A stretch of DNA of 64,000 nucleotides. Source: Elgaria multicarinata webbii (Eukaryota; Chordata; Lepidosauria; Squamata; Anguidae). Of this stretch, positions 47,312-62,300 are shown piece after piece. The stretch lies in NCBI RefSeq assembly GCF_023053635.1, contig NC_086178.1:93914226-93978225 (forward strand), written 5' to 3'. Under the pieces are notes generated by a model. That model searched no databases. It saw nothing but the letters and a program-made list of their open reading frames with translations, and had not been told where the DNA came from. The first letter of the stretch is position 1; the number at the start of each line of letters is the position of its first letter. Position numbers and translations under genes: made by a program.

Positions 47312-50300
47312 ACTTTCCCCCCCATGCTACCATATTCTTTTTGGAGTGGGCTGTCTGATCCTGCTGGACTCCAGTTTGTTATTTGGACAAGCAGTGATTA
47401 CCACAAGCATCAACATGGTCCATGTGTGAATGTTTGGCATGTTAAATCAGACCTGGTCCTTATACAATCATCAGAAATGTGCTTATTCACTTCTCTCCTG
47501 GAATACATTCTTGGCTTAAGTCCCAGCTTTATTACTCCTTTGCCGGCTGTTTGATGAAAATTCTTAGCACTTATGTAGCATTTTAAAATGTTTGAATAGG
47601 TTCACCTACATTATGTTAATAATACCTACAACTCTATAAGATAGCCCTCCCCAACCTGGTGCTCTCCAGATGTTTTCCTGACCATTGGCCATGTTAGCTG
47701 GGGGGATGATGGAAATTGAGGGTACCAGGTTAGAGAAAGCTGCTATCAGGAGCAGAGAACTGGCAGGTAAATTGGGGGGATTTAAACCCTTTTCCTGTCT
47801 ATTTTTAATTTAATTTATTACATTTTTATACAGCCCAATAGTCAAGGCTCTCTGGGCAGTTTACAGTTAAAATCATAACAAACAAAAGTTCAAGATTTTA
47901 AACATTAAATCTTTGTAAATATAATATAAAACCAGAATAAGTTAGTCCATTGAAAGCTTGTCTAAAAAGATAAGTTTTCAGGAGGTGTTTAAAGGATGTT
48001 ACATTTTCTGCCTCCCAAACTGCATGAGGTAGGGGTTTTCCAGAGGGTGCTGTTGCTACAGAAAAGGCCTGCCATCAAGGTTCTTTGTGAGGACATTCTG
48101 TTCTTTTTGGAATGACTCGCAAGACCTCTTCTGAAGATTTTAAGTGTATCTGGGTATATATAAGGGAAGGCGGTCTGCTAGGTGTCTTGGTCCCAAGTTG
48201 TTTAGGGCTTTCTAGATAATAACAAAAACTTGTACATGGCTCGGAAGCTAACAGGCAGCCAGTGCAGTTATTTTAACACAGGTTTTACATGGGCAGAGTT
48301 AGATGCCCCCATGAGCACCCTAGCTGTTGCGTTCTGCACAAGCTCCAGCTTCTGAACCACACACATGGGTAGCCCCACATAGAGTGCATTACAGTAGTCT
48401 AATCATGAGGTTATCAGTGCATGAATGATCGTAGCTAGGCTATCCCTGTCCAGGAATGGGTGTAGCTGGTATACCAGCCGAAGTTGATAATGGGTGCTCC
48501 AGGCCACCAAGGCCACCTGGGTCTCCAGTGACAAGGATGGATCCAGGACCACCCCCAAACTACAGACCTGCTCCTTCAGAGGGAGTGCAACCCCATCCAG
48601 AACAGGCAAACACCCCAATTCCTGGACCTGGGAACCACCAACCCACAGGGTCTCTGTCTTATCAGGATTCAGCCTCAGTTTATTAGCCGTCATCCAAGCC
48701 ATAACAGTATCCAGGCACTGGTTTAGAACGTGCACGGCTTCTCCTGATTCAGATGTTACAGAGAAATAGAGCTGGATGTCATGAGCATACTGGTGACACC
48801 TTGCCCCAAATTGCCTGATGGCTGACACACACACACTGGTTACTGTGTGAACAGAGTGCTAGACTAGATGGACGCTTGGTCTGATCCAGCATGGCTCTTC
48901 TTATGTTCTTAATGCTGGCTTGTCTCTCCCCTGACAAGCCAGATTTGGAAGTCAAGGTTTGTACATTATGGCAAACAAATAATTCCAGATTATTGTGACG
49001 TGTGAATCGGGCTGTTGTGGTTACTTCACTGCAATAATCAGTTGGGTGCGTTGTAATTATTAAAAATGAAAGCAAAATGTTAGGCCCTTTTAAATAGTTG
49101 GAAAATGTCATGCTATTACTTCACAGATCTATTATGTGGTCACATCTTGAGAATTCTGTGAATTTTATTGATGTCTCCCACACAAAGAGAAAGCAAAAAG
49201 CCTAGCAAATACCTAATGGAAATCCACCTCAGGGGATGCCAAACGGTGCTAGATGTTCCAAGCGCTGATTTAGAACAGGACATCTGCCAATGCTGCAGGA
49301 CTAAGAATATATCCTATTCCTGCAGGGTAGAGCTCCATGCAGATACAATTCATGTTTCTTAGCATGATGCTTTCATCATAGTTGGTTTTTCCCCTTCCAT
49401 TTGTGACTATAGATTTGAACAAGATTGTTGTTCTTTGATCAATAAAGCGTTAATTTGAATTAATTGAATGTTTCTCAAATTTTTCAAAAACTATTTTTGT
49501 TTTATTTTTAAGCTGTGAAAGACCCCACAGCTGTTGAACGAGCAAATTTATTGAATATGGCTAAATTAAGTATCAAGGGACTCATTGAATCAGCTCTAAG
49601 CTTTGGCCGAACTCTTGATTCTGACTATCCACCTCTGCAACAGTTCTTTGTCGTCATGGAGCACTGCCTGAAACATGGCCTTAAAGGTACAAATAGCATG
49701 TTTTTTTACTTGATTTTCAATATTTTATTTTGACTTGTGTGAGTCATCTTAGATTAGCCATTTTGTTTTATTATTTTTTATTTTATTTATTTTATTTATT
49801 ACATTTTTATTCTGCCCAATAGCTAAAGCTCTCTGGGCGGTTCACAGTTTTGTGCTGTGAGGCAAGTTTTGGCATTATATAAAGGAACAGTATAGAACTT
49901 ACCAGCCAGCTCATGTTCAGTTTCATTGGTTCAGGAAGTACACTGTAGGCTTCCCCCACCCCAGTCAATCCAAGGGACTGCTTGGGTTTATCAGTATTGA
50001 TGAGGGCAATTGAAATCCCCTACTTTTTGCAGGAGGTTTTTACTTCCTTGAAGTTCCATTCATGGCATTAGCTCTCATGCCTCTGCTACTATCCTTTGTT
50101 CATTACCTGGGACATAATCTTGACTTGCTCATTCATCTTTGTTTTTTCATCTTTTGTCATCCTTTGTCACATGGACTGCCTCACAACATTAGTTTCATGA
50201 TTAGCTGCAGTGTTTTTGGAGAATGACTGGTATACCAGATTAAATTGGTTGAGGCTCTATAAGTGTAAAATATTAAACATATTTACAGCTGTTCCTTGTA

Positions 50301-53300
50301 CTTTATATGGCTTTCCAGTAAATATCTGTAAATAACGTTTAACCTACTCAGTTATTTAGATAGTAACTGTATTAAATGCTGTGAGAAAATAAAACAGAAA
50401 TTAAATGTCAAATATTGTATTTTCCTCCTTTTAGTAAAAAAATCTTTTCTAAGTTACAATAAAACAATCTGGGGCCCTCTGGAGCTTGTGGAAAAGCTGT
50501 ACCCAGAAGCTGAGGAAATCGCTGCTAGCGTTAGAGACTTACCTGGTCTCAAGTAAGTTGTATACTTTTTAAAATACAAAGTGTATGTAACTTATTTAAA
50601 TGCCTCCCCGGCTCTCTTGCTTTGCTTATGTAAACCATGAGATCTGAAGGAACAGGGATCTAACTTTAAGGATTAAAATTTCTGTTAGCCTTCCTAAACT
50701 CCTAGGATTTCAAATAAAATAAAATTACTACCATAGCTATTGAGACCAGAAAGTTATGTGAAAAGAGAGAGTGGGCTCTTTGTTGCCTTTTGCAAGAAAC
50801 AAGAAATTCTACCAAGCAGAACTTTCCTCCATCTACCTCAGAACTGTCTACACTGATTGGAGGTGGGTTTCCAGGGTTTCAGACAGGAGTCTTCCTCCTC
50901 CCCGCATCCTGCCTGGAGGTACGAAGGGATTGAACTGAGGACCTTCTACATGCAAACCCTGCGTTCTTCCTATGAGTCATGGCCCTGTCCAAGAATCATG
51001 ACTGAAGAGGAAGTCTGACGTTGAAAAGCTGTTATCGTAGGCTTATAGATCATGGTAGCGAACTTTGACATTTTATTGCTAAACGGAGAAATGTGTAATG
51101 TATTTGCAAGTGTCTCTACATTCATCTAAATAGCCTATGAGAATCTAAAATAATCAGAAAATTTCAATTTTTTCTTATGTCATACAGCATTTATTATCAT
51201 TAGTTCCTATAAAACACACTGCTGATCTTAGTTAATATTTTATTGTATTTAATAGATTTACAAAGATTTCAATAGTGCAGAGTCAAGAAAATACATTTTT
51301 CATATTTCCTGATTTATGAAGACTTATTTTCTTGATTTCCCTACCCAGTCAACATTCTTTAGTGAATTATGTTCAGGTATGAAAAGAACAAAGAAAGATT
51401 TTTAAATAATGAGAAAACATTAAATTAGTGGGGAGAAAGGGAGGGGGACAGAGGAGGTACCTTTTGTGCATGGCTAAGATCCCAGTAGAAGATTACTATT
51501 CAATTAGATAACAGTTCTAGAAAAGGCAGTCAAATTGGATTGAATTGTTCTGATTTGCACCAGAATTGCATGTGATCCATTATATCTCCAGCATTCATAT
51601 TTTTTAAAATCCCTTTATTAGAAATAATAATAACAATAATAATATATATTTTTATTTATTACCCACCTCTCCCTCTGGATCGAGGCAGGGAACAACACCA
51701 AATACAATATAATGCATAAAATTAGTTAAAAGAGCATATAAAACCAATACAATATTAAAATAACAATCACAGCATCTTAAAATTCTTACGTTTAAAATTC
51801 ATCTGTCTAGGCCTGCCGGAAGAGACTAGTCTTTATGGCTGTCTTGAACTCAGAGAGAGCTTTAAGCTGACGAATCTCCTCTGGCAGGCCATTCCACAGT
51901 CTGGGGGTGGCAGAAGAAAAGGTCCTCTGGGTAACAGTTGCCAGCCTAGTTGTGGCTGACTGGAGTAAACCCTTCCCAGAGGACCTGAGTGTGCAGGGCA
52001 GATTGTATTATTGAAGGTGATCCCGCAGGTAGCCTGGACCCAAACCATTTAGGGCTTTAAAGGTAATAACCAACACTTTATACTTCACCTGGAAACTAAT
52101 TGGCAGCCAGTGAAGTGATTTTAATGTTGGTATTGAGCCTTGGGAGATCAAGGAGAGTGAAATATTTTTCTTTGTTAAATAAACGTAAGCTAAAGCACAG
52201 CAAATGATGACCACAACAATTATAGGGCGGCCTCTCTTTTTAATTTTCTAATGTAAAATTAACCTCACATCCGATTTCAAATAGGGTGAAGAAAATTCAA
52301 AATAAAACTCAGTATGATCTGGCTTGAACATTGGAATTAAATTCAGGGTGCAATTTTATATCTTAGGTTAAAAACCATGCTTGATCTCCACACACATTTT
52401 CAAGATGGCAATGAGTGAGTTAGGAGTTTCAAACACGATGCTTTGCTAGATTAGAATGTTGTATAAAAATACGAATTTTGGATAGCTATAAAATGTCAGG
52501 TAAGTGGTTATAGGATAATTGTTTTGGAGAACTAGTTCTAGGTTCTTTGGTATGCATGTCATTTATATTTTCGCCATTGTTCTTAGTGTGGTATCCAGCA
52601 GCAATACCCTTTAAAAGTCAAATCTTTTTCCATCTAGGATGTTTTTGTTGACATTTTCACAAGCTTTGCTATGAAAAGTTCCTTGTAACTTCATAGCTCT
52701 TAGGCAAAATTAAAATGCAATGTCTTTGGGTTGGGTCTGAAGTCTGAATGTAGAGAATCCAGCTTCTACTTATGCCAGGCTCCATATTTCTAAATATTTG
52801 CCCAAGATAAATACATGGCAACGTTTCTTCTCTTTTATGCCTCAAGGGCCTTTTCAAATGTCAGATAAAACGATCAGAATTTTTTTATCTAAACCATAGC
52901 CAGTTTTATCTTGACTTATTGAATGACATTGTCCAAATGGAAATACAAAGTGATTGTTACTTCATCAAAACCTGCTGGCTGCCATTAAAACAATATGTCT
53001 GACTAATGTGTGGCTGTTTTCTGAGCTATTCCCTTCTTTTATCAGAACTTCATTAGGACGTGCTCGGGCTTGGTTACGACTGGCACTTATGCAAAAAAAG
53101 ATGGCTGACTATCTGCGATATCTCATCTTACGGAAGGATCTCCTTGGGTGAGTTGCCTTTCCAATTTTTTATGAGAAAAATTAAGGTCAGTGCTGTAACT
53201 GCTACCAGAATTGTACGTCTGGATCATATGTTACTCTAACTGCTAAGAAATATGACAGTAAAGATAGTTATCTTGACTTCATTAAATTAAAAAAAATGTC

Positions 53301-56300
53301 TTTCGAATTGTTTATACAACAGAATATCCGAACAATTTGTTTTCTTTTGTTACCTAAATTGAGTTAATTTTTAAATTTAATTTTATTTAAAGTGATACAA
53401 AAACAGGAATGAATACAAACAAACCCTTAATAATTAATATCAAACCAACAGTTCTATGAATATGTATAATACTCAAAGAAGAAAAAATAAAAGTTGATTG
53501 ATACAACTTCTCAATCTAAGTAGAGGGAGGAAATTAAAAAAAAGAGGAGACAAAAAAAGGAGACAAAAAAGAAAAGAAAAGAAAAAAAAAGCTATTGATT
53601 CACTTCTAGCCAATACCATAAACAACCTTACAACTAAATCACATATATAGTTTGACATTAGTAGAAGCAATGCAAAATGCAATAGTACAACTTTTTAAAT
53701 TAGGAACTTTTTTTTTTCAATTTTTTGTTTTTGTTGTTGTTTACTTTGGAACTTTCTATTCTGGACAAGGGATTATATCCAGTGGTATAATTCTGCCAGA
53801 GCAAAACTGCAACTTGTGGAAATCCTTGCGCAAGTGTCAAAAACAATGTTTTGATTCTGCTCGTGCAACTGCTAGTGGAATGTGCAAACTCTTATGGAAC
53901 ACAACTTGTACTTTTTCCATCACATGGGATACAACTCAGGAGGCTTAGATGCCCTGAACATTGGGGTGGCAGACCTACAGAAGCTGTGGTGTACATGTGT
54001 GGCATTTGTTTTGAGTAAAATACTACTTGAGTAACTATCCCTGACCCCATCACCTTTGCAGTTTTTAAACATTAAGCTTCAGGCTACTCTCCATTACCCT
54101 CGAGTATTAGAGTGTTATAATCCAGGTAGTTAAGCAATTTTAAATTGTTTATGCTGTTTCTCCTGTGGAAATAAATAGGATTTAGGGTAGCTTGCACCTT
54201 TTAAAAATAAAATAAAAAGCTTATTCTTTTTATTTCATGGGGAAAACTTTTATTCTTTGTAAGTTGTTACTTCGTAACTTTTATTCTTTGTAAGTTAACT
54301 ATGATGTGTCTTGCTTTTGGGCCCCTTGAGTATATCAGTGATCAAGGCTGCAATCCTATTCACACTTACCTGGGAATAAGACTCATTGAACTCCATGGGG
54401 TTTATGTCCGAGGAGAGACATGCATAGGATTGCACTGCAAATGAGACTTTAAGAGGCTTGAAAATGTCAGTTACAGGATTGAGTGATGATTTAAAAATGA
54501 TTTAAAATGTGTTAAAATGTCTTATGAAAACCCATTTTTCAGTGAATTTTATGAATATCATGCACTGATGATGGAAGAAGAAGGAGCAGTTATTGTTGGG
54601 TTGCTCGTTGGTTTAAATGTAATAGATGCAAACCTGTGTGTAAAAGGAGAAGATTTGGATTCACAAGTAAGTGGATATGAAATTATGATCAGATACTTAG
54701 CCTTGAAATCTAAGTTTTTTGAATAAAATTACAGAGGATAAGACAGAGCTGAACAGACTCAAATGCAGAATACTGAAAACCATTAAAAGGCAAGAATCAC
54801 TTCCTGTTTTGGATCAATCTGTTTAAACCAGTGGTTCCCAAAGTGGGCGGTATTGCCCCCTTGAAGGCAGTGGGATTGCATGGGGGGGCGTTAAGAGGCA
54901 AAGGGACGGCAGGGGGGCGCTGGCAGGGGGTGCTAACAGGCAAAGGGGCGGCAGGGGGCGCTCGAGATGGTCTCTCCAGAAGGGCCTAAAACCCAGGGAC
55001 CGAGCAGGAAAGAGCGGCAAATTCAGCTGCTCTCCCCACACGGTTCCTGTTCAGGAAGGACTTGCTCACTCACGCAGCCGCTCTCTCCTCCTGTCTCAAG
55101 CCCACAGCGGCCCCACCAGAAGTAGGGAATGGGGGAAGCGCCCACAGGAGGCAGCAGAGCAGGAAACAGCGGCGAATTCAGCTGCTCTGCCCACTCTTCT
55201 CCTGCCTAGGAGGGCCCAGGGCTTCTTTCCTGCTGGAGCCACCACCGCCCTCGGCCAGAGCTGCTCCCTCCTACAAGCTGCCCAGGCAAACCTCTCGCGA
55301 TAGTTGCTGCACAAGGCGGGACAGCAGCCATGTGGTGGAGAGGAAGGAGCATGTGGAGGATGGCGGGCGGCAGAGCAGCTGCCAAGAACAGCAGTCAACC
55401 GGCAGGCTGGGTGGGGAGCAGGACTGCTTGTGCTGCTGCAAGGTATCACCAGGCTCCCTTCCCCTGTCAGGAGTTGCAGATTGGGGCCATCTCCCCTCTG
55501 AGCTGCTGCCCTCCTGTCCTAATCAGCCCGGCAGCTATTGTGAGGCTTGGGGGGAGGGGGGGTTGGAGAGAGAGGGGGGGGCTTGGAGGGAGGGGGTTGG
55601 AGAGAGAGATATGCTGTGTGTCTCTGTGTGTGCTCCCACCCACTCCAAAAAATCTGGACTACAACAGGATTGGGAGAGAAAAGAAAAGGGGGAGGGAGAG
55701 AGAATTGCAATTCCCCAGGTCCTTCCTGGCTAAAGAAGATTCAGCAGCACCTTATTCCAGAATGCTTGCTGAAACCATTCCTATCTGCCCTTGCTTATTT
55801 CAGGGTGTCCAACCCCCATTTTTCAAGCGTTCTTTTGGTAAACATGGTATGTGTGTATCTTGTGTCACCATAAAAACGGAGCTGCAACACGATCCTAAGT
55901 ATGTCTACTCAGAAGTAAGCCCCTCTGAGATCAATAGAACTTACTCTGAGGTAAATGTGCATAGGATTCAGCCTGAAAACGAAGAGAGGGTGAAGAAAAA
56001 ACAGGAGAAAATGAATTGTAGAAATAGAATAGCAAGGTAACTGTGGGATATTTAACCATATTTAAAGACAATAAGTACAGTAAAATTAGTGCCCCTCTAC
56101 TTCAGTCCCAGCCAGATTTTCCATAGGAAAACTCTGTACCAGGTGGCAGATAATTATTTTAAAATTTTAATTAAAATACATTATCCTTTCCTATAACAAA
56201 ATGGTGCTTACTCCTAAGTAAGTGTGTTCCACTGAAGAAGGAAATCCTATTTGATTCCTGTATTCATGCTAGTGTGACATGATAAGTTAAAGGCACAATT

Positions 56301-59300
56301 TTATGCATGTTTAGACAGAAAAAAGTCCTTCAACTCCTAGAATCCCCTCTAAATGGGAAGCACCAGCCCCAGGCTTGCTGAGGGAGGGAGGGAAACGAGA
56401 GCGAACGCCTCTGTTTGCAGCCAGCATGACAGGGCACACCAATTGGATTTTGAATAAAGTATTCAATTAATTGTTACTGTTTTGAATTTTATTGTTATTA
56501 TCTTCCTTGGTGGGTCGTTGAAAACCACTATTCCGAATAATGATTTTTATAGTGTAGGGTAGGGGGGCGCTGGGCATGAGTTTGTGGAACCAAGGGGGCG
56601 GTGACCTGAAAAAGTTTGGGAGCCACTGGTTTAAACCAAAGGCTGGTTCTTCTCTAAATGAAACAAACTTGCTTTTTTGAAGCACAATGAAAACATAAAA
56701 ATAGGTTGATTCATAACATTTTGCTTCTAGAGAAAAATATTGGTGGAGTTCATCTGCAAAGTACACCACAGCTTTCCCCACCCCCCGCATTTGTGTAGGT
56801 ATTCTGCAAGTCTTCCAGCAGTAAAAATAGTACCATAATGTTCAGCCCTCAGAGTGTATTAAATTGAAAGGGCTTGGGGGTATGTGTAGTTCAGTGTTTT
56901 GCTGCCAGGAAGAGGGAATATATCTTGGTTAGTGTTCTATATCTTAAAGGAGTTACTGCAACATAGTTTTCAAAGTATGGAATGGGCAACTGAAGCATTA
57001 ATACATGGGTGTGGAACCTGGTCCCACAGAGGCTCTGCAGAGGCCATTTCTGTGTGCCCCCTCACCTTTCCTCGTAGGGTTCATAGAGTCAGCTCTCATG
57101 GAGACCTTTGCTTCAGTGAGTAAAAGATGATGGCTTTCCTGCTTTTCCCCACACAATTTTGGAATGTAGTTTCTGCAGTCAAAAGCAAACAATGAAATTG
57201 GGGAGGGGGCGAAAGCTAGGTAAATACTATATCCATGCACAAATAATATGATGTTGAATGAAGACTTGTAAAAGCACATTTCCAGTGACAAGTACCTGAC
57301 ATTTATTAAATTTAATAAATAAATAAACGGCTGTTTAAATGGATACTTTTTTATGTACTGTTGTTTTTATATTTTTGATGGTTTTAAATTTTTGTATACT
57401 TTTTTAATGTTCACTGTTTTTAACTTTTGTAAACCGCTCTGAGAGCTCCGGCTATGGGCGGTATATAAATTTAATAAATAAATAAATAATGTACAGAAAA
57501 CCCATACATGCTTGCTGCATCTTAAGGACACTTCCAGGAAATCTAAATACATTTTGCATTCTGACGTAACGTTTTCACATATTCCTTTCCATGTATTATG
57601 TTTTAATTGCCCCTTTAGTGCATGATTTCATAGGAAATAAGTCTGTAGTGCCTGTATGAATTCAAAGCTAAGACAGGACGTCTCAAAATAGTATACTTGC
57701 ACTTCGATCTAGAAAACGTCATTATGGGTTTGGGGTCTGAAGTGCAGTGCACAAAAGTCTGAAGTGCAGTGCACAAGGACTGCAATTTTGGAAGTTTAAT
57801 GTATGCCTCACTACACTCACACAAGTTCCCTGGGCATACTTCTGGCTTGGTATCATAACCTAAACATGGTTGCTTAAACTTTTTAACACTAGAAAAGTTT
57901 CAGCATTCAGTCATGTTGTACAGTTACTTATGTACTAAGACATGAATAACATGGGCCGGATCGACACTACTGCTTTAAAGCGCTTTATAACAGTTTTGAC
58001 CACTGTATATGGAGTGTGTCCTGGGCCCCACCAGTGGCCAAAACTGTTATAAAGTGCTTTAAAGCAGTAGTGTAGATCCTGCCTTGGTTAATATATATAA
58101 TGTGGAATTTCTCACTCAGTTGAACTTGGTGACTAAATTGAACTCAACGGAGTGAAAATTACACCCTAGCTTTCCTTTGTTTGTTTTGTTTTGTTTTTGC
58201 AAAATATGAATAAATCTATTTCTTCTTAGGTCGGTGTGATTGATTTCTCAATGTATTTAAAGAATGAAGATGATATTGAAAGCAAAGAAAGGTGTGTTTT
58301 CTGTGAACCTTGAGGTTTAGCATGTTGAATTAAATTGTTGAAAGGTCCAGTATATTGGGAAAGATCCAGAGATTCCTTCTCAGCTGGAATACTCTTTCTG
58401 TTGGAAGAAGGGAACCTTTGGATCCAACCTATTTCTTTTAATATTTCTATTAAACCTATACTATTTAATGCTTTAAAAAGTGGGTGGGGTGCACATTTTG
58501 CTACCAGGGTTTCCAAGGGCAGGAGACAGAGGTAGTGGGTGGTAAAAAGATCAACTTGCCTTGTTTTATCTGCACTGCTGAGAGGACAAATATATGTATT
58601 TTACTGGAATCTACATAAACTGAATGTTACTGATTTCATTACAATTCAAATCTGAGAAATCTTAGGTCAGCTCCCCACTTTTTTTCTGAGCCCCCTTCCC
58701 TTATTTATTTTGCCTTCTCCATTCTGTATAGTTTATGGTTTAGGTTGTATGGACTTCAGTGGTGAAATAAAATATTTGAAAATAACGCAAAAGATCAATG
58801 CAAGTTGCATGATAAGCTAGCAACAGAGGAGAAATACAAGCCTGACAGTTCATTCCTATACGTGTTTATGCAGTAGAAAGTCCCACTGAATTAAATGGTA
58901 CTTTCTCCCATGTAGTTTTGTGTAGAGTGCCCAAGATTCTTTGGACCCACAACACTTTGCTGCCTGAAGTGGAAAGCAAATGGAACATTTTCTCCCCTCC
59001 CGCATTAGTGCCAACGCTTAAAGTCTTGCAAGAGTAGTCATTCGCCAATTACTGCCTTCATCTAACCCCCCCCCCCCAAGATGGTGGTGCCTGATGGTCA
59101 CTGGTCACTGGACTTGTGGTCACTGGACTTGTGTATTAGGAGGAATCCATGTTAAACCTTATGTAAAGAACTCCCCGATTTCCTAGAGACGCAGTGTTGG
59201 AAAGGAGGAGTAATTTCTCAGTCCATTCTGCAGTTCTAAAACGGGTTTTTAAAACCAGACTTCCCCAAATCTGCTGCCCTCCAAATGTTTTGGACTACAA

Positions 59301-62300
59301 TTCACAACATTCTTGACCACTGGCCAGGAGGGCACCAGAGTGGGGAAAGCTGTTATAAACTATGCACAATAGTTATTAAGTTGAGTTTACAAAGATTAAA
59401 AACACTGAACATTTAAAAACCAATATACAAAATTTTAAACCAAAAAAAGCATGAAAACAGACTACGTATCAACTATCCAGGGGTCAGTTAAAAAAAACCC
59501 AAAACTCAACATATGCTGTTAAATGCCTGGGAGAAGAGAAAAGTCTTGACCTGGTGCTGAAAAGATAACAATGTTGGCATCAGGCGAACCTTGTCGGGGA
59601 GATTGTTCCATAGTTGGGGGGCTACCACTGAAAAGGCCCTCTCCCTTGTTGCCATCTTCTGAACTTCCCTTGGAGTAAGCACCCGGAGGAGGACTTTAGA
59701 TGTTGAGCATAGTGTACAGGTAGGTCCATGTCAGGAGAGGCATTCCATCAGGTATTGTGGTCTCAAGACGTGTAAGGCTTTATAGGTTAAAACCAGCACC
59801 TTGAATCGGGCTTGGAAACATACAGGCAGGCAATGCAAGTGGGATAGAGTCAGTCTTCTATGTTTGAACCTTCCAGTTCCTGGTATCAATCTGGCCACTG
59901 CATTTTGCTCAAGCTGCAGCTTCTGAACCGTCTTCAAAGGCAGCCCCAGGTACAGTGTGTTGCAGTAATCTAACTTTAGTAGGCAGCCTAGTGCTGTCCA
60001 GATGTTTTGGAATACAGCTCCCATCAACCCCAGCCAGCAGGGCCAATGGTAAGAGGTTATGGGAGTTGCAGTCGAAAACATCTGGAGGACAGCAAGTTGC
60101 CTGTAAAATTGTTGACTTAAAAGTAAAAGCGGGGAGAAAAGCATCCAATGAAGTGAAAAGAAGGGAGAAACTATTCTCAGGATGCTGAACTTTTTATTGT
60201 AGATTGTAAAGCTTTACAACCTACAATAAAAAAATTCAGCATCCTGAGAATTGTTTCTCCCTTCTTTTCACTTGACTTAAAACACTCCTGCTCATATGTA
60301 GCATTTTAAGGCTCTGATAAATGTCTAATTAAATACATTTCCAACTCTTTAGAAATGACCATATTGCTGCTATATTGGATCAAAAGAATTATGTTGAAGA
60401 ACTAAACCGGCAGCTGAAGTAAGTATATGCAGAGGCATGTGTTAATATATAGAGGCATCATCTGTTTTAAATGTAATTCTTCTGGTTAAAAGATGCCTTT
60501 TCTTGTACAGTAGCAGGCATTTAAATCCTTGTAGTTGTGGTTGTCTCCATTTAATGGTTGTATCATATAACTAGTAGATAGAGATGCTGGTGAGGTTTTG
60601 GAAGTGGCAATGTTTCAAGGGATTTGTCCATCACAGTACTGTTATTCTTTTAAACCTGGGCAAACTTAGAGGAATTTGCCATGTCATCTGTCTGATCATA
60701 GTCAAATTATCACAATAAAATCATTTTTTCATTGATTGATATTTAATGCTTTCATACTTGCTGTTCTGTTACTAGGGAGACTAAAGCTTCAATCCTAAAC
60801 ATATTTATTTAGGAGCAGGGCCAACATCACAAGTAACAATTGTTATTGTAAATATTTGTGTTATACTGGTGTTTTCCATAGGAAGTCGTAAAATGTGGAA
60901 GTAAAACATGTGTAAATGTACTTCTTTAAACACCTGTGTGTGTTTCCTAGACTATGTGTACATAGCTGTTTAAACATGCTGTTCATGCATAATCTAGTTT
61001 CATACTATATGTCTTTGTTGTGGAAAACACCACTGTAGCACTGATATTTCCTGCAAAAAATTGAAATATGTAGCACTATCCTAGTCTCATTTAATTTGTT
61101 GGGACTTCTGAGTAAACATGCTTAAAGTTGGGATGCAAAGAGAACTGCATTCGACAGTTGGCCCGAGCTTTATTATTAAAACTTTTAGGGTGCAATCACA
61201 TGTATGTTTAGGCAGAAAAAAGTCCCAAACTCCTAGCATGCCCCCGTCAGGCATGTTGTAGGACTTGTTTGTGTGTAAATATGCGTTGGATTGCACCCTT
61301 AGTATTGCTTCTTAGAAAGAAATTGGCTTGTTATTAAGTTATAAGCAAAGGCGGCTATAGGTGAGGTGATGCTGAGAGTCTGAACAACTGATTGCATCGA
61401 AAGGCACAGATTTTTATTAACTTCACTGCAGAACAGCAGCCGAAATTACAGATCATCTGGATCGTGAGAGAGGCAGGGAAGGATGAAAGGTGACACGTAA
61501 CGGGCCTTAGCGTGATAGCAATGTCAGTTCCAGTAATGCAGGGGAAATGCGCTGACCGTCAACTGAAAAGAAAACTAATGGAGTGTATCTTCTTGAGGGA
61601 GAGTGGTGGAGGTGGTGGTGCCCGCCTGCATTTATCTGTGGCAGTATGTTTTGTAAATAGGTGATTTGGGATGTAATTTTTAATGAGGGTTTCTTTATTG
61701 TTTTCAGTAGCACAGTCAGCAGCCTCCATACCCGCGTTGATTCACTAGAGAAGTCAAATACTAAACTAATTGAAGAGGTACTATCTTTTGGCAATGTATA
61801 ACTTTATGCTGAATTTAGTGGAATTTGAGGATTTTTTGTTTCATATGGGTCAGTATACACAACCTTGTTCCCATGGTGCATTGGGGATTACAGAGCATCT
61901 GGCGAGCATGAAAGGTGTGCTGAAAGGGTGCTCCCCCTTATATTCTGCACACCTACATATTCTGCTCTTCATTCAGCTGTGGTTAGCTAAATAGAATCCT
62001 GATCCAGTTAATTAAGCATACAGTTTTTCACAAATAATAGTCCTGAAATTATATATGACCGCTCTGTCATTTGGTACATGATAGATCTTGCTCTGCATCA
62101 GTCTGTGCCTCACACTTAGAACAGCTTTCATTTTTAATGTTGGTGAGTCTTGTGCAGGATTCCCTACAAGCCCTTTAAAATTATGAAGCAGTAGTACTTC
62201 CTAGGTTGCGCTCTTTTATAAATACCTTAGCTGATGGATGTTGCCTTCTGCTGACTCTCATTTGCTGAGTGGGTGCAATATAGTGGTTAGAATGTCAGAC

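Noticed and set aside
48403-48834. Minus-strand host gene with reverse transcriptase-like domain
   Set aside because: Clear L2 LINE ORF2 remnant with LINE tail.
55062-56040. 223- and 236-codon overlapping frames as host genes
   Set aside because: Both lie wholly inside the hAT element, are low-complexity and have no splice or domain support.
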